Positions 1 to 8,734 of a stretch of DNA of 64,000 nucleotides are shown piece after piece. The stretch spans positions 1-64,000 of the forward strand of contig CAUZBP010000006.1 in NCBI GenBank assembly GCA_963578105.1. Direction: 5' to 3'. Source of the stretch: GCA-2718815 sp963578105 (GTDB lineage: Bacteria > Planctomycetota > Planctomycetia > Pirellulales > Pirellulaceae). The position numbers and the translations under genes are program-made. Position 1 is the stretch's first letter. Every line of letters starts with the position of its first letter. The notes beneath the pieces are model-generated. The model was given only the letters and a program-made list of their open reading frames with translations, searched no databases and had not been told where the DNA came from.

Positions 1-279
1 GCCAGACAAGGGCGTAGAAGAGCACTTGCTAGTCTGCTTCCACCCGATCAGCCGTCAAGCAAAACACTTCCCGGCCCGGCGCTGAATCAAGATCTTGCCA
101 AGAGATTCTTGCTCCTGGCGGCGCATGAATGGACACGGGAAGTTTTCCGCCAGGCAGCGCCAATCCACTACCAATCGCAGAAATCTCCCTAACACTCCTA
201 AATCTCCAAAACGGACCGAAACCACCAAGGTCCGACCGAATGAGAACCCGGCGAGTGTGATCTGGCCGTCAGCATAAGA
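1..279. other. Non-coding left edge
   Basis: No convincing gene is seen here. The only open frame (95-277, plus) has an arginine and asparagine rich translation with no domain and no ribosome binding site. The stretch lies beyond the terminator of the sigma factor gene. Confidence 0.5.
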
Positions 280-312
280 AAAGCCCGGTCACGCATGATA
301 CGACCGGGCTTT
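280..312 (-). terminator. Rho-independent terminator of the sigma factor gene
   Basis: An 11-bp perfect stem (AAAGCCCGGTC at 280-290 with its complement at 302-312) encloses an 11-base loop. On the minus strand it is followed by a T-rich run (TTTTCTT), so it terminates transcripts coming leftward from the sigma gene, whose stop codon is about 30 bases away. Confidence 0.85.
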
Positions 313-343
313 CCCTGGAATGCATTGAGGCTTGGCGACTACG

Positions 344-1915
344 CTAGTCCAAAAATCCAACCAGCTCCTGACTTCGACTTGGTTGCTGAAGTTTACGCAC
401 GGCCTTCGCTTCGATCTGCCGAATTCGCTCCCGCGTCACCTTAAAAATATGTCCTACTTCTTCCAACGTGTAGCTGTAGCCGTCACCTAACCCGTAACGC
501 AGTTTGATGATCTCACGTTCGCGATAGCTGAGGGTTTTGAGAACTTTTCCAATCCGCCCACGTAGCATCTCCTGAGAAGCTCCTGTAGCAGGATTCGCAG
601 CCATCCCATCAGGTAACAAGTCGCCGAACTGGCTGTCTTCACTGTTGCCTACGGGACGATCCAGACTGATCGGATAACGACTCATCGCCAACACCCGACG
701 AGCTTCATCCACTGTTGTGTGCGCCTTTCTGGCAGTTTCTTCGATCGATGGCTCCCGACCCAATTCCTGCAACAGCTGTCGCGAAACATTTCGAACACGT
801 GACATGGTTTCAACCATGTGCACCGGAATACGAATGGTCCGGCTCTGGTCTGCCACCGCCCGAGTGATCGCCTGACGAATCCACCAAGTGGCGTAGGTGC
901 AGAACTTGAAGCCGCGGCGATATTCAAATTTATCGACCGCCCGCATGAGACCTGCGTTACCTTCTTGGATCAGATCCAGGAAGCTAAGGCCTCGATTTCG
1001 ATACTTCTTAGCAATCGAAACCACTAGGCGAAGATTCCCTTCAGACAGCTCTCGCTTGGCTTGCTGATATTCCGAATAGACCTTCTTTAACACCTTCACC
1101 CGATTTCTCAAGCTCGTGGGAGTTTCCTGCGTCGCCAACATGATGCGCCGATACTCCAGCAGCCACTGTCGCCTCTCTTCCAACGGCAGCTTTTTCTTCT
1201 TGTGAAGTGTGATCTGCCTTTTCAGCTCATCCAACCTGCGGCTGAACTCTTCCAGCGTGCGCATCATTGGTTCGATACGTTGAGTCCGCAAGCCCAGCTC
1301 TTCAATCAACTTGACGGTACGACGCCTCCGGCGCCCCAAACATTGCCAAGCGTCGCGACGATCGATTTTCCGCTGCGATTTACTGAGAGACGTCAGATAA
1401 TCCTGGCGGCTCCGCCGAAGTAGAACAGCTACCGTGGCAAGATTGTGGGGTAAACGACCCAAAATCTGGTCCTTTTCGAGTCGATCCGTAACCGACACCT
1501 GGACAGTACGGTCGAACGGTAGTTCGCCCTCGTGAACACGCTTTAATACTTTGTAAGCCGCCTGAATCACGTAGTCACATTCAAGCAGTTTACGGCGGAA
1601 CTTGGCACGAGTGATTTCGATGTTTTTCGCCAAGAAAATTTCTTCCTGGCGTGTGAGCAACGGAATCTCGCCCATTTGCGTAAGATACATCCTGACCGGG
1701 TCGTCCGACCACGACTCGACGTCCGCTTCGACGGCCACCAGTTCTTCGGCCTTCGGATCAGCCCGGTCGGTTAACTCCAGCGTCATCCTGCCATTCGAAG
1801 CGTCTTCTTCGTCGGTTTGGGTGACCGCTACAACCTGTTCCCGCTCGACAAAAGCATCTCGGTGATTTGCCTGATTATCATCGTCCTCGAATTCGTCGAT
1901 AAGTGTGTTGTACAA
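344..1915 (-). CDS. rpoD: RNA polymerase sigma-70 factor, RpoD/SigA type
   Basis: Primary-type sigma factor of 523 aa that directs RNA polymerase to promoters. Region 1.2 (DDPVRMYLTQMGEIPLLT) lies near residues 70-90. It is followed by a long, charged non-conserved region of about 180 residues, which is typical of group 1 sigmas. Region 2 is very well conserved (NLRLVVSIAKKYRNRGLSF, the TYATWWIRQAI core-binding and -10 recognition helix), then region 3 and a C-terminal region 4 helix-turn-helix (TLEEVGHIFKVTRERIRQIE). A classical acidic region 1.1 is not evident. The start is a TTG with AGGAG 9 bases upstream. A long AT-rich leader with TTGACT-like and TATAAC-like hexamers lies near 2143-2174. 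It could be a paralogous primary-like sigma rather than the only RpoD. Confidence 0.93.
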   Translation of the reverse strand: MYNTLIDEFEDDDNQANHRDAFVEREQVVAVTQTDEEDASNGRMTLELTDRADPKAEELVAVEADVESWSDDPVRMYLTQMGEIPLLTRQEEIFLAKNIEITRAKFRRKLLECDYVIQAAYKVLKRVHEGELPFDRTVQVSVTDRLEKDQILGRLPHNLATVAVLLRRSRQDYLTSLSKSQRKIDRRDAWQCLGRRRRRTVKLIEELGLRTQRIEPMMRTLEEFSRRLDELKRQITLHKKKKLPLEERRQWLLEYRRIMLATQETPTSLRNRVKVLKKVYSEYQQAKRELSEGNLRLVVSIAKKYRNRGLSFLDLIQEGNAGLMRAVDKFEYRRGFKFCTYATWWIRQAITRAVADQSRTIRIPVHMVETMSRVRNVSRQLLQELGREPSIEETARKAHTTVDEARRVLAMSRYPISLDRPVGNSEDSQFGDLLPDGMAANPATGASQEMLRGRIGKVLKTLSYREREIIKLRYGLGDGYSYTLEEVGHIFKVTRERIRQIEAKAVRKLQQPSRSQELVGFLD

Positions 1916-2221
1916 CGTTCTCGACTCCTCTTATTCTTCTTCCAGGGGAAACTTGCAATCCTTTTTCAGTCCAATTCCAATCCATCCAAAACGGATATAG
2001 ACCAAGGAACAATCAACGCCACACCAACTGCGTCATCAGCAAAGAGGAGCCATGTCGCGAAGGTGCTAGTAGACAAATACCTCTCGCTAAGAATCACGGC
2101 GTCGCTTTTACCTGGTGCCATTAGATTCAAACAATATGTTCGTTATAATTTTATTTAAAACCAACGCGAGTCAAAGAAGTCTACCACGATCCGTGGCAAA
2201 GTCTGTTCGTCGCCCTCAATT

Positions 2222-2572
2222 GGTAAAAAATTGCAGTTAGGTTGAATGAACGCCCCGGTCGCGAGGCGTCGTAGTTTATCTACACTTCCCAATCGCACTT
2301 AGCTACACTGCCTAAGCGCACGCTGTTAGTTCAGTTCAAAGGACGGACGGTAAAGATATGTTCAATACTGCCCGTGGCAAGGAGGTGCATGGCGCACTTC
2401 AAACGAAGCTATCACGCAAACGGTGTGATTGGGCAAACATTACCCAATTCCGAGGTGGGAATACATCTTGCTTTCATACCCAAACGCCGAGCGGGTCCAC
2501 TACCCCCATAGCACACCAATTGTAACCAGCGCTTTCTTTTCGTCTAGAGGTAAAAAATAGCAATTTGCTTGA
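2222..2572. repeat. Dispersed 24-bp imperfect direct repeat
   Basis: The 24 bases at 2222-2245 (beginning GGTAAAAAATTGCAG) and at 2549-2572 (beginning GGTAAAAAATAGCAA) match at 20 of 24 positions in the same orientation, about 327 bases apart. No mobile element is visible between them. They could be binding sites or chance AT-rich similarity. Confidence 0.4.
2280..2321. repeat. Tandem 19-bp repeat, period 23
   Basis: CTACACTTCCCAATCGCAC at 2280-2298 and CTACACTGCCTAAGCGCAC at 2303-2321 agree at 16 of 19 positions. A period of 23 bases puts the copies about two helical turns apart, as in tandem operator sites. No protein is known to bind here. Confidence 0.45.
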
Positions 2573-2888
2573 GTAAGTTGCTCCAGCCAAGCCCAGTCGG
2601 CGGCTTGGTGTTCAGGTTTCTGAATACACGACAGCCAGTTCCATGTCGCCATGTGCTTCCTGAAAACACCTTTCCTTCACAACCGGAAACTAGGGTTCGG
2701 CTTACATCAGTCTACCCATCCCGGAGGCAGTCCGGTACTTTGCCAATTGCAGGCCCTTTCCCCAAGAAAGCGTGATTCAAATGAGGCAATCTGGGGTTTA
2801 CTTGCCGGGTCATCGCGAAATCGTTAGTTTCGACAGAAGAACAAGATCTCATTCCCTTTTGACCAGCCATCCTTTGAAACAGACAAAA

Positions 2889-3422
2889 ATGAAACAGTAT
2901 CTGCTACCCTGTTCCTGCGGGGAGAAGCTACCGGTGGAAATGAGCCAGGCAGGCCAGCATGTCTCTTGCAAATGCGGGATGCTGCTCGAAGTACCCCCCC
3001 TGCGCAGTTTACCTGAGCTTGAAACGATCATTCACACCGCAGGCACCGGCTCAAAAGCTTGGGGTCGTGCCGAACGACTATTGCTTGTTTCCGGCCTGAC
3101 CTTGGTCGTACTGTCGCTGCTGGTTTTTTCCTTTTCCTACACAGCAACACTACTAACCGAGAACCGCCAGCAGGCGGACAAGGGATCCTACCGGCTGGTA
3201 CGCGAGCCAGTGGATGATTTGAGTCCTACAGAGGCCTGGATCGAATGGCGGTCTTTGCACAGTAATCCACTCACACGCAACAAAGACTTTGTTTTCTGGA
3301 CGAAGCTGCGCGCAACGCTGGACCCTCAACGAGATAAGCGCATCGCCGGTGCTATAGCCATTGTGGGGCTCTTGCTGGCTGTAATCCCGACGATTTCAAG
3401 GTCCTTGAAAAGAGTCGGGTAG
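2889..3422 (+). CDS. Small zinc-ribbon membrane protein
   Basis: A 177-aa protein that I cannot assign to a named family. It opens with a zinc-ribbon-like segment (PCSCGEKLPV near residue 7, CKCG near residue 27), giving two CxC pairs. Two membrane segments follow, one near residues 63-85 (LLLVSGLTLVVLSLLVF) and one near the C-terminus (GAIAIVGLLLAVIPTI). The loop between them is probably on the opposite side of the membrane from the ribbon. The frame stays open upstream to 2772, but the ribbon begins right after the ATG at 2889, so that start is preferred. No strong Shine-Dalgarno site is present. A terminator follows 38 bases after the stop, so it is likely monocistronic. Confidence 0.7.
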   Translation: MKQYLLPCSCGEKLPVEMSQAGQHVSCKCGMLLEVPPLRSLPELETIIHTAGTGSKAWGRAERLLLVSGLTLVVLSLLVFSFSYTATLLTENRQQADKGSYRLVREPVDDLSPTEAWIEWRSLHSNPLTRNKDFVFWTKLRATLDPQRDKRIAGAIAIVGLLLAVIPTISRSLKRVG

Positions 3423-3460
3423 CTAACCTTATCAAGGCTTCGATACCCACCAAAACAGCG

Positions 3461-3482
3461 AATCCCACCGTGGGGATTTTTT
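3461..3482 (+). terminator. Rho-independent terminator after the zinc-ribbon gene
   Basis: Stem AATCCC (3461-3466) pairs with GGGATT (3473-3478) around a 6-base loop, followed by a run of T to 3482. It sits 38 bases after the plus-strand stop codon and before the end of the convergent cysteine-rich gene. Confidence 0.75.
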
Positions 3483-3506
3483 CGTTCTCAAGTCCCTTGC
3501 CTCGTA

Positions 3507-4832
3507 TTAACCCAGTATTTCATCGCGTTGCAAGTCCGACACATCGGCCCAGGTCGAACTGAAGCGACCGGCCATTGCTACACGATAGGGTTCCATCGAT
3601 TCTTTGTCAAAAACCAACAACAAGCTGCGAGCCAATCCTGCTGTTTGGAGAATGTACACTCGCGAGGACTCAAAGAGCTTCCATTTGCGCCAATGGTCGA
3701 GACCAGGATATTCGTCCAACAGGCGAGCCATTCGCGGGTCTTCCTTGCGTACGCTCCGCATCGATCGACAGGCCAAGCACGCATTACCTTTAATGACTTG
3801 CGGATTGACCCGTTGCTGACAAACAGGACAAGGAGCCAGTGCCACAGCCAAAACCCGCTCTCCACTCACCGGGCAGACTTCGAAAAAAGAATGCAGCGCA
3901 CGGCGGCCTGTCACCGGACAGGTAACAAGATCGTCAGAAATTGTCCGCTGGCCTGACTGGTCACACTGCACAACCGCAAGGGTGCTAACAATGCGTCCGT
4001 CATCAATAGCCGCCACGCGATACGTTTGCTCTCCCGAGATGGGACATTGGTAGGGACCAGGCTGCGTGTGACCGTCTGCCAACATCTTCGCCCATCCCGA
4101 AAACGGCACATCGACGGAGTGCTCGCCTACCACCAAGGCCAACTTACCCGTAGCGAACTTGCACCACGCGATCGTTGCCACCAACAATTCCCAGCCAACC
4201 CCGTTGGAGGGCGGTTTCGTGCGGACCAGAGATTCAAAGTGACTGACTTGATGGTCATCGAGCTGGGGTGGTTTTTGGTCCCACGGACGCAATTCCTCCA
4301 GTCCCAACTGTTGAACTTGATCGGCAGTGAATACGACCCCCTCCAGATCGATATAAGTGTGCACCAGTTTTCCAGCGCCGGCTTGCATGCCCGGGTGCCG
4401 AAAAGTCAAACGCAAAATAGGTCGATCTTCGAGTGAACAACCAGCCAGCCGAACGGTTCCCTTCTCGACAGAAAACGATTCGAAAAGCTTCGGGGTCAAG
4501 GAGTGCACGCTGGCGGGCTGGCGGGTCGGCATTGCGTGCACCCAGCGGCCCTCCGCCTGTAATCGCTCAGCAAGTTGTCCGATGAACTCCGCCTGCGAAG
4601 TAAGCTTCTGAACATCCGCGAATGTCGGGTCGGGCTGTTCTCCGCTGGCTGAAAAAACAACCTGATCTCGCCCATTGAAATAATCCCGCTCGGACTCCGG
4701 CACTTCGAACTGGTAGAGATGGCCGTCTTCAGTACTCACCTGAATACCCAAAGTGGCCAAGGCCCACATAGCAAACTGCTTGGTGTTACTTTCGCCTTTC
4801 GAACCGTGCTGGTGATGGCTTAAGGTGCTCAC
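3507..4832 (-). CDS. Cysteine-rich protein with repeated CPxSG zinc-like motifs, downstream of topoisomerase VI
   Basis: A 441-aa protein of no family I recognise. The first 230 residues look globular with no signal peptide. The C-terminal half carries a series of short cysteine knuckles: QCPISGEQ, TCPVTGRR, VCPVSGER, then CPVC and CLAC. The spacing suggests one or two zinc sites built from degenerate ribbon repeats. A helical tail rich in W, R and K follows (DHWRKWKLFESS). The start is a GTG with AGG about 8 bases upstream. It is on the same strand as the topoisomerase VI genes, 168 bases downstream of subunit A, so it may be co-transcribed, but a separate promoter in that gap is possible. 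Cytoplasmic location and a nucleic-acid or protein-binding role are inference only. Confidence 0.75.
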   Translation of the reverse strand: MSTLSHHQHGSKGESNTKQFAMWALATLGIQVSTEDGHLYQFEVPESERDYFNGRDQVVFSASGEQPDPTFADVQKLTSQAEFIGQLAERLQAEGRWVHAMPTRQPASVHSLTPKLFESFSVEKGTVRLAGCSLEDRPILRLTFRHPGMQAGAGKLVHTYIDLEGVVFTADQVQQLGLEELRPWDQKPPQLDDHQVSHFESLVRTKPPSNGVGWELLVATIAWCKFATGKLALVVGEHSVDVPFSGWAKMLADGHTQPGPYQCPISGEQTYRVAAIDDGRIVSTLAVVQCDQSGQRTISDDLVTCPVTGRRALHSFFEVCPVSGERVLAVALAPCPVCQQRVNPQVIKGNACLACRSMRSVRKEDPRMARLLDEYPGLDHWRKWKLFESSRVYILQTAGLARSLLLVFDKESMEPYRVAMAGRFSSTWADVSDLQRDEILG

Positions 4833-5000
4833 GTCAGCTGCCTGGATCTCGTATCACAAAAAAGAAACCGGGTTTCCGGTCCAGCCGGAGCTGGCATTCA
4901 CGTCACAAGGGCCTAGAAAGGTACTACTCTGCCCACAAGGAAAAATAAATGTATTTTCGAAATCGCCTACGGCAATCCTACGGCAATTACGACAAGAGTC

Positions 5001-6158
5001 TCAATCAAGCCAATCCCTTTTCCGCAATCGTTCCGGAACATATGTTTCGGTGACATAGCTGATGTCCTTACTGATCAAAGCTTCAACCTCTAGTTTGAAC
5101 CCATTGTCCAGCATCTGTTGAATCTCGCGCTGCCAAGGTTTTTTTTTCTCGAACCACGCATAACTGGCTATTTGTTTTGCCCGCTTACGATCATTATCAT
5201 TCAGTCCGATCGTGACACTTGACGACAAATCACAACGGTCGTAATCCAAGCTGCGCAGCCCCAAGTATTTGGCTTCCGGAATCGCCATGCGTTTTGATTC
5301 AAAGGCCAGATTGATCGATCCTTGTTTAATCACGCTGTAAATGTAATATCCCCAGGGATCATTATCCAAAACACAATAGACCGGTAACTTAAGTTCAGAA
5401 TGTAAACGGTTAAGCAGGCGACGTACGCCCCTCGATGGTTGACCAGCTCCATGGGTCAAGATGCAATTGTGCTTCTGCCAGAACTTGTCCTCGTTAAAAC
5501 GTTGCCACACGGTACCTTTTTCGACATGCAGTACAAACTTCGCGGTCGTCTTTTTGCGGTCAAATTGAATCACCTCCGGTTCCACAATCGAGGGAATAGC
5601 ATAACCCCCTGACCCCATACGGGAGCAGTCGATTTCATCGCCACTATCAATCAAGGTGATGTTGCCTACCATGTCACCACGCTTGTCCGCGTAGAGATGC
5701 AATTCCTCCCGCAGACTATCCAGCAACACTTCCGTGTCCTCAATGACCGTATCGCATTCGCCTTGTTCTTCAAAAGTGTTTTCCTTGGTCCCTTCGATTT
5801 GATGTTTCAGCATGTAGTACAAACCACGAATGCTGAGTGTCTTACCTTGTTCAATTAAGCGTTGACAGCCGCTGCCAACAAGCATGGTCTGCATGTAGCT
5901 TTTGGCTTGAGACAGGTTGAATAATTGCCGCCGATTGGTATTCTTCCCCATCTCAATGATGCGCTTGCGAGGACTGTATTTGACATTCGAGAGAGAACGA
6001 GTGGGAATGTCAACATATGGATCGCGGCTACGATTAGCGGCGGTCACAACGCCATCGGCCAGATTGCGCAATTGTCCCAAAGTCCGCTGGTCGCGGATTT
6101 TCAATCTGGATTTACCAATTCTCGTGTTGGTTGATCTGTTTTTTACTTTCTTGGCCAT
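5001..6158 (-). CDS. top6A: DNA topoisomerase VI subunit A (Spo11-like cleavage subunit)
   Basis: Catalytic DNA-breaking subunit of the type IIB topoisomerase (385 aa). The winged-helix cleavage domain has the RGLYYML motif at residues 111-117; by analogy with Spo11 the second tyrosine (115) would be the nucleophile. The Toprim domain shows the metal-binding glutamate in HVEKGTVWQ (E213) and the acidic pair in VLDNDPWGYYIY (D265, D267). The loop GAGQPSRG is also characteristic. Residues 1-65 form a basic extension (MAKKVKNRSTNTRIGKSRLK). It begins 31 bases after the stop of the B subunit, so the two are an operon and would form the A2B2 enzyme. Type IIB enzymes are typical of archaea and plants and sparse in bacteria. 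Confidence 0.93.
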   Translation of the reverse strand: MAKKVKNRSTNTRIGKSRLKIRDQRTLGQLRNLADGVVTAANRSRDPYVDIPTRSLSNVKYSPRKRIIEMGKNTNRRQLFNLSQAKSYMQTMLVGSGCQRLIEQGKTLSIRGLYYMLKHQIEGTKENTFEEQGECDTVIEDTEVLLDSLREELHLYADKRGDMVGNITLIDSGDEIDCSRMGSGGYAIPSIVEPEVIQFDRKKTTAKFVLHVEKGTVWQRFNEDKFWQKHNCILTHGAGQPSRGVRRLLNRLHSELKLPVYCVLDNDPWGYYIYSVIKQGSINLAFESKRMAIPEAKYLGLRSLDYDRCDLSSSVTIGLNDNDRKRAKQIASYAWFEKKKPWQREIQQMLDNGFKLEVEALISKDISYVTETYVPERLRKRDWLD

Positions 6159-6189
6159 GGCTCGTTATTACCTCGTTAGAAATGCTCTC

Positions 6190-8340
6190 TTAAGCGGAAA
6201 GATGAGAGTCCGAATCAACAATCAACACGTTGTCTCCGAATTCTGATTCGTTGTCTGAAATCACTTTACCTCGGCTATCAAGTTTCACATCCGCCTCGGC
6301 GGTCCGTTTTTCCGCCACCCGTAGCAACCTGTTGTACAAATCATCCCGATCGGTTCGATTGATCGTACTGACTGCAGTTGCCACTTCCCCCAGGTATCGC
6401 AAGAAGATATTACGACGTTCACCTTGCTGTTTCACGCGCTGGCGACGACGCATATACATCCCTAACTTGCGACCTACGGCTTGCAGCCCCAAACGAAGTT
6501 CCTTCTGAATCTCAGGGTAATTGGCAACCGCTTCTTTGGACTCACTCGTGAAAGGGACCCAAACGCTGGCGACATGTACCATCACACTTACCGGCCCGCT
6601 AGGCAGCGATCCCCGAGACTGACTAAGACCGTAACTACGCCAATTGGTATTTAATATCGCCTGAGTGATCGAGCAAGCAGCATGCTGGAATTGCAGCGGC
6701 ACACGGTTCGCATATCGTAAAACTTGCATCGATTGGCCTTCATCCAGATTCACATTTTTCATCGCGCTATGTAACTGAACAATCTCCTTAGTTTTCAGGC
6801 GTCCCGGAGATTGCCGAGTTCCCATACTTGACTCTTTCAAAATTTTCTCCGCTCCATCTGGTCCCAACCCATTGAAGGTGGTGATCAGAAACTGTCGGAG
6901 TGTACGAGTATCTGTTTCACTCAAAAGTTCTTCCAGGGCATCCTGGGACACCTTTTGAACCGTCGATCCCCCACCGTAAGCCAGGCCCACCTCAATTTGA
7001 AATGGATTGCCACGGTAAACCGCAGGAGGTCGAGTAGCCGCCGTGTAGAACTCTCCCGGAAGAACCTGGGCCAGGGCCTGCAGTAACAATTCGTCCCCGA
7101 TGGGAACCACACAATCCGTCGAGGGGGCGCTCAGCTTGGTGTTCTGGATCGATTGATATAATGCGTCTGCTTCATCCCGCCCAATCCGGCCAACTCTAGC
7201 TCGAGTGCTTAACTTGGCCCCTTCACAAATACGGCGAGACATCGCTGAACTGACCCGTGAAAACGATTCCGTTAAAAACTGAGAGAGAGTGCTCGCCTCG
7301 CTATCTTTCAACATCGCGATCAGGCGCCCCAATTCAACTCCGTAAGGATGCGGCTTGATCTCTTTAGGCTCCGGCGGCAATGTCGTCGTCGTACTAACAT
7401 AGTTGTGCCGGTTGCCCTCCGGGTCTTCGTAATGCAGAGTAACATGCGGGTTTGCGATGGCAGCCTGTTGCAAGAATTCATCAACACTGCCCCGACCTCG
7501 CTGATACCGCGCCTCCAACTCAATTGTTACCCGAGTGCCACTGCGAACCTCTTTCGCCGTGGTCCCTTCTTCTGCGTCATAGTGCCTTACCCATTCAATC
7601 CCATACTTGTGTATGGTTTTCATTCCTTTCTCACCGGCCGGAATATCAATACCTTCGCCACGGCCATTCAGGATTTCGGGTTTATTCTTCTTGGTGTCTA
7701 TCTGAATCTCATAATAATGGGCTGGCTTCCTGAGAGAAATCTTCGAGACAATCTTTACCGGTTTTCCAGTGGTCAGCATTCCGTACATCCCAGCCGCGCT
7801 GATACCGATCCCTTGCTGACCACGACTCATGCGTAGCCGGTGGAATTTAGAACCGTACAGCAACTTGCCAAAGATCAAGGGAATCTGTTTTTTAAGGATT
7901 CCTGGTCCGTTGTCCTGCACACCTACCTTGTAGCGGCCGTTTCCCATCTGCTCGATGTGCACCCAGATCTCCGGCACAATGCCCGCTTCTTCACACGCAT
8001 CCAATGAATTGTCAACCGCTTCTTTCACGGTGGTCAACAGTGCCTTGCGTGGATTGTCAAATCCTAGTAGGTGACGATTCTTGGCAAAGAATTCGCTGAC
8101 CGAGATGTCGCGCTGCTCAGCCGCCATAGACTGCGCTGTTGCACGATGTCGTCGGATAGAACCAGCCTTTTTGCGGGCGCTGCCATTCTTACTGACACGA
8201 CGCTTATGAGTGACTCGCCCAACCTGATTCCGCGTTCGTTTCACTTTACTCTTGGTGGTTGAGGAAGTCTTGGCTTTCGCCTTCTTCTTCGTTTTTGTGG
8301 GAGACAACGGACGCACTCCTTTACCTATTCGCCGCAACAT
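6190..8340 (-). CDS. top6B: DNA topoisomerase VI subunit B (GHKL ATPase subunit)
   Basis: ATP-driven gate subunit (716 aa). The GHKL ATPase fold shows the N box KEAVDNSLDAC (E107, N111), the G1 box VQDNGPGI (D143) and the G2 box GQQGIGISAAGMYG. An H2TH-like segment (GLGPDGAEKIL) and the transducer domain follow. Residues 1-70 are an unusually basic tail dominated by K, R, S and T (TKTKKKAKAKTSSTTK), which resembles a histone or H-NS-type DNA-binding tail and is not part of the usual family core of roughly 530-600 aa. The start at 8340 has no clear Shine-Dalgarno site; an internal ATG at 8127 would remove the tail and also lacks one. Continuous K/R coding bias favours the longer form. First gene of the topoisomerase VI operon. 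Confidence 0.92.
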   Translation of the reverse strand: MLRRIGKGVRPLSPTKTKKKAKAKTSSTTKSKVKRTRNQVGRVTHKRRVSKNGSARKKAGSIRRHRATAQSMAAEQRDISVSEFFAKNRHLLGFDNPRKALLTTVKEAVDNSLDACEEAGIVPEIWVHIEQMGNGRYKVGVQDNGPGILKKQIPLIFGKLLYGSKFHRLRMSRGQQGIGISAAGMYGMLTTGKPVKIVSKISLRKPAHYYEIQIDTKKNKPEILNGRGEGIDIPAGEKGMKTIHKYGIEWVRHYDAEEGTTAKEVRSGTRVTIELEARYQRGRGSVDEFLQQAAIANPHVTLHYEDPEGNRHNYVSTTTTLPPEPKEIKPHPYGVELGRLIAMLKDSEASTLSQFLTESFSRVSSAMSRRICEGAKLSTRARVGRIGRDEADALYQSIQNTKLSAPSTDCVVPIGDELLLQALAQVLPGEFYTAATRPPAVYRGNPFQIEVGLAYGGGSTVQKVSQDALEELLSETDTRTLRQFLITTFNGLGPDGAEKILKESSMGTRQSPGRLKTKEIVQLHSAMKNVNLDEGQSMQVLRYANRVPLQFQHAACSITQAILNTNWRSYGLSQSRGSLPSGPVSVMVHVASVWVPFTSESKEAVANYPEIQKELRLGLQAVGRKLGMYMRRRQRVKQQGERRNIFLRYLGEVATAVSTINRTDRDDLYNRLLRVAEKRTAEADVKLDSRGKVISDNESEFGDNVLIVDSDSHLSA

Positions 8341-8452
8341 CGTTGAACTTAAGTGAAGTAACGATTATAACGGTTTTGTATGCTTCGTCACCGGGTGATT
8401 TCGGCCTACTAGGCAGCGGCCAGATTTCTTTTTTCCAATTCAACGTGCTTGG

Positions 8453-8701
8453 TTACGGGTAGGTTGGAGCACAACACCGTACCTCATTGACGGTGCAATG
8501 CCACCGAACCGAATAATCGTCGAATAAAGATTCACCCGCATGGCCTTTATTGGCCGAATATTCTACTAACAGGCCCTCACACTGCTCGCCTGTCCCCGCC
8601 AATATCACTTCGATCTGCTCATACCAACCTTTTCCTTCCCACTGCGACAACTTCTCCGCACTCATCTCCACTCTGTCGAACTCCACTTCCCCCGCTAACA
8701 A
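8453..8701 (-). CDS. Possible small protein upstream of the topoisomerase VI genes
   Basis: An 82-aa frame starting at TTG (8701), or at ATG 8665, and ending 112 bases before top6B. The translation is acidic and looks fairly natural (EKLSQWEGKGWYEQIEV, YSVRWHCTVNEVRCC), but I recognise no family, and a purine-rich AGAAGAAGAG is the only hint of a ribosome binding site. The frame remains open further upstream into the divergent secreted-protein gene, which weakens the case. It may be a chance frame in the divergent promoter region. Confidence 0.3.
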   Translation of the reverse strand: MLAGEVEFDRVEMSAEKLSQWEGKGWYEQIEVILAGTGEQCEGLLVEYSANKGHAGESLFDDYSVRWHCTVNEVRCCAPTYP

Positions 8702-8734
8702 ATTCTCTTCTTCTCTTTGCCGAAGGAGTAGCAG

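Larger units (their letters stand above)
1916..2888. other. Long gene-poor spacer upstream of the sigma factor gene
   Basis: About 970 bases lie between the divergent sigma gene and the zinc-ribbon gene. The part next to the sigma gene is AT-rich (2139-2160) and could carry its promoter: TTGACT on the minus strand at 2169-2174 and TAAAAT or TATAAC at 2143-2154, though the spacing is not ideal. Two pairs of short direct repeats are described separately. A small hairpin (CCAAGCC at 2587-2593, GGCTTGG at 2602-2608) has no T run. Short open frames here lack ribosome binding sites and look spurious. Confidence 0.5.
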
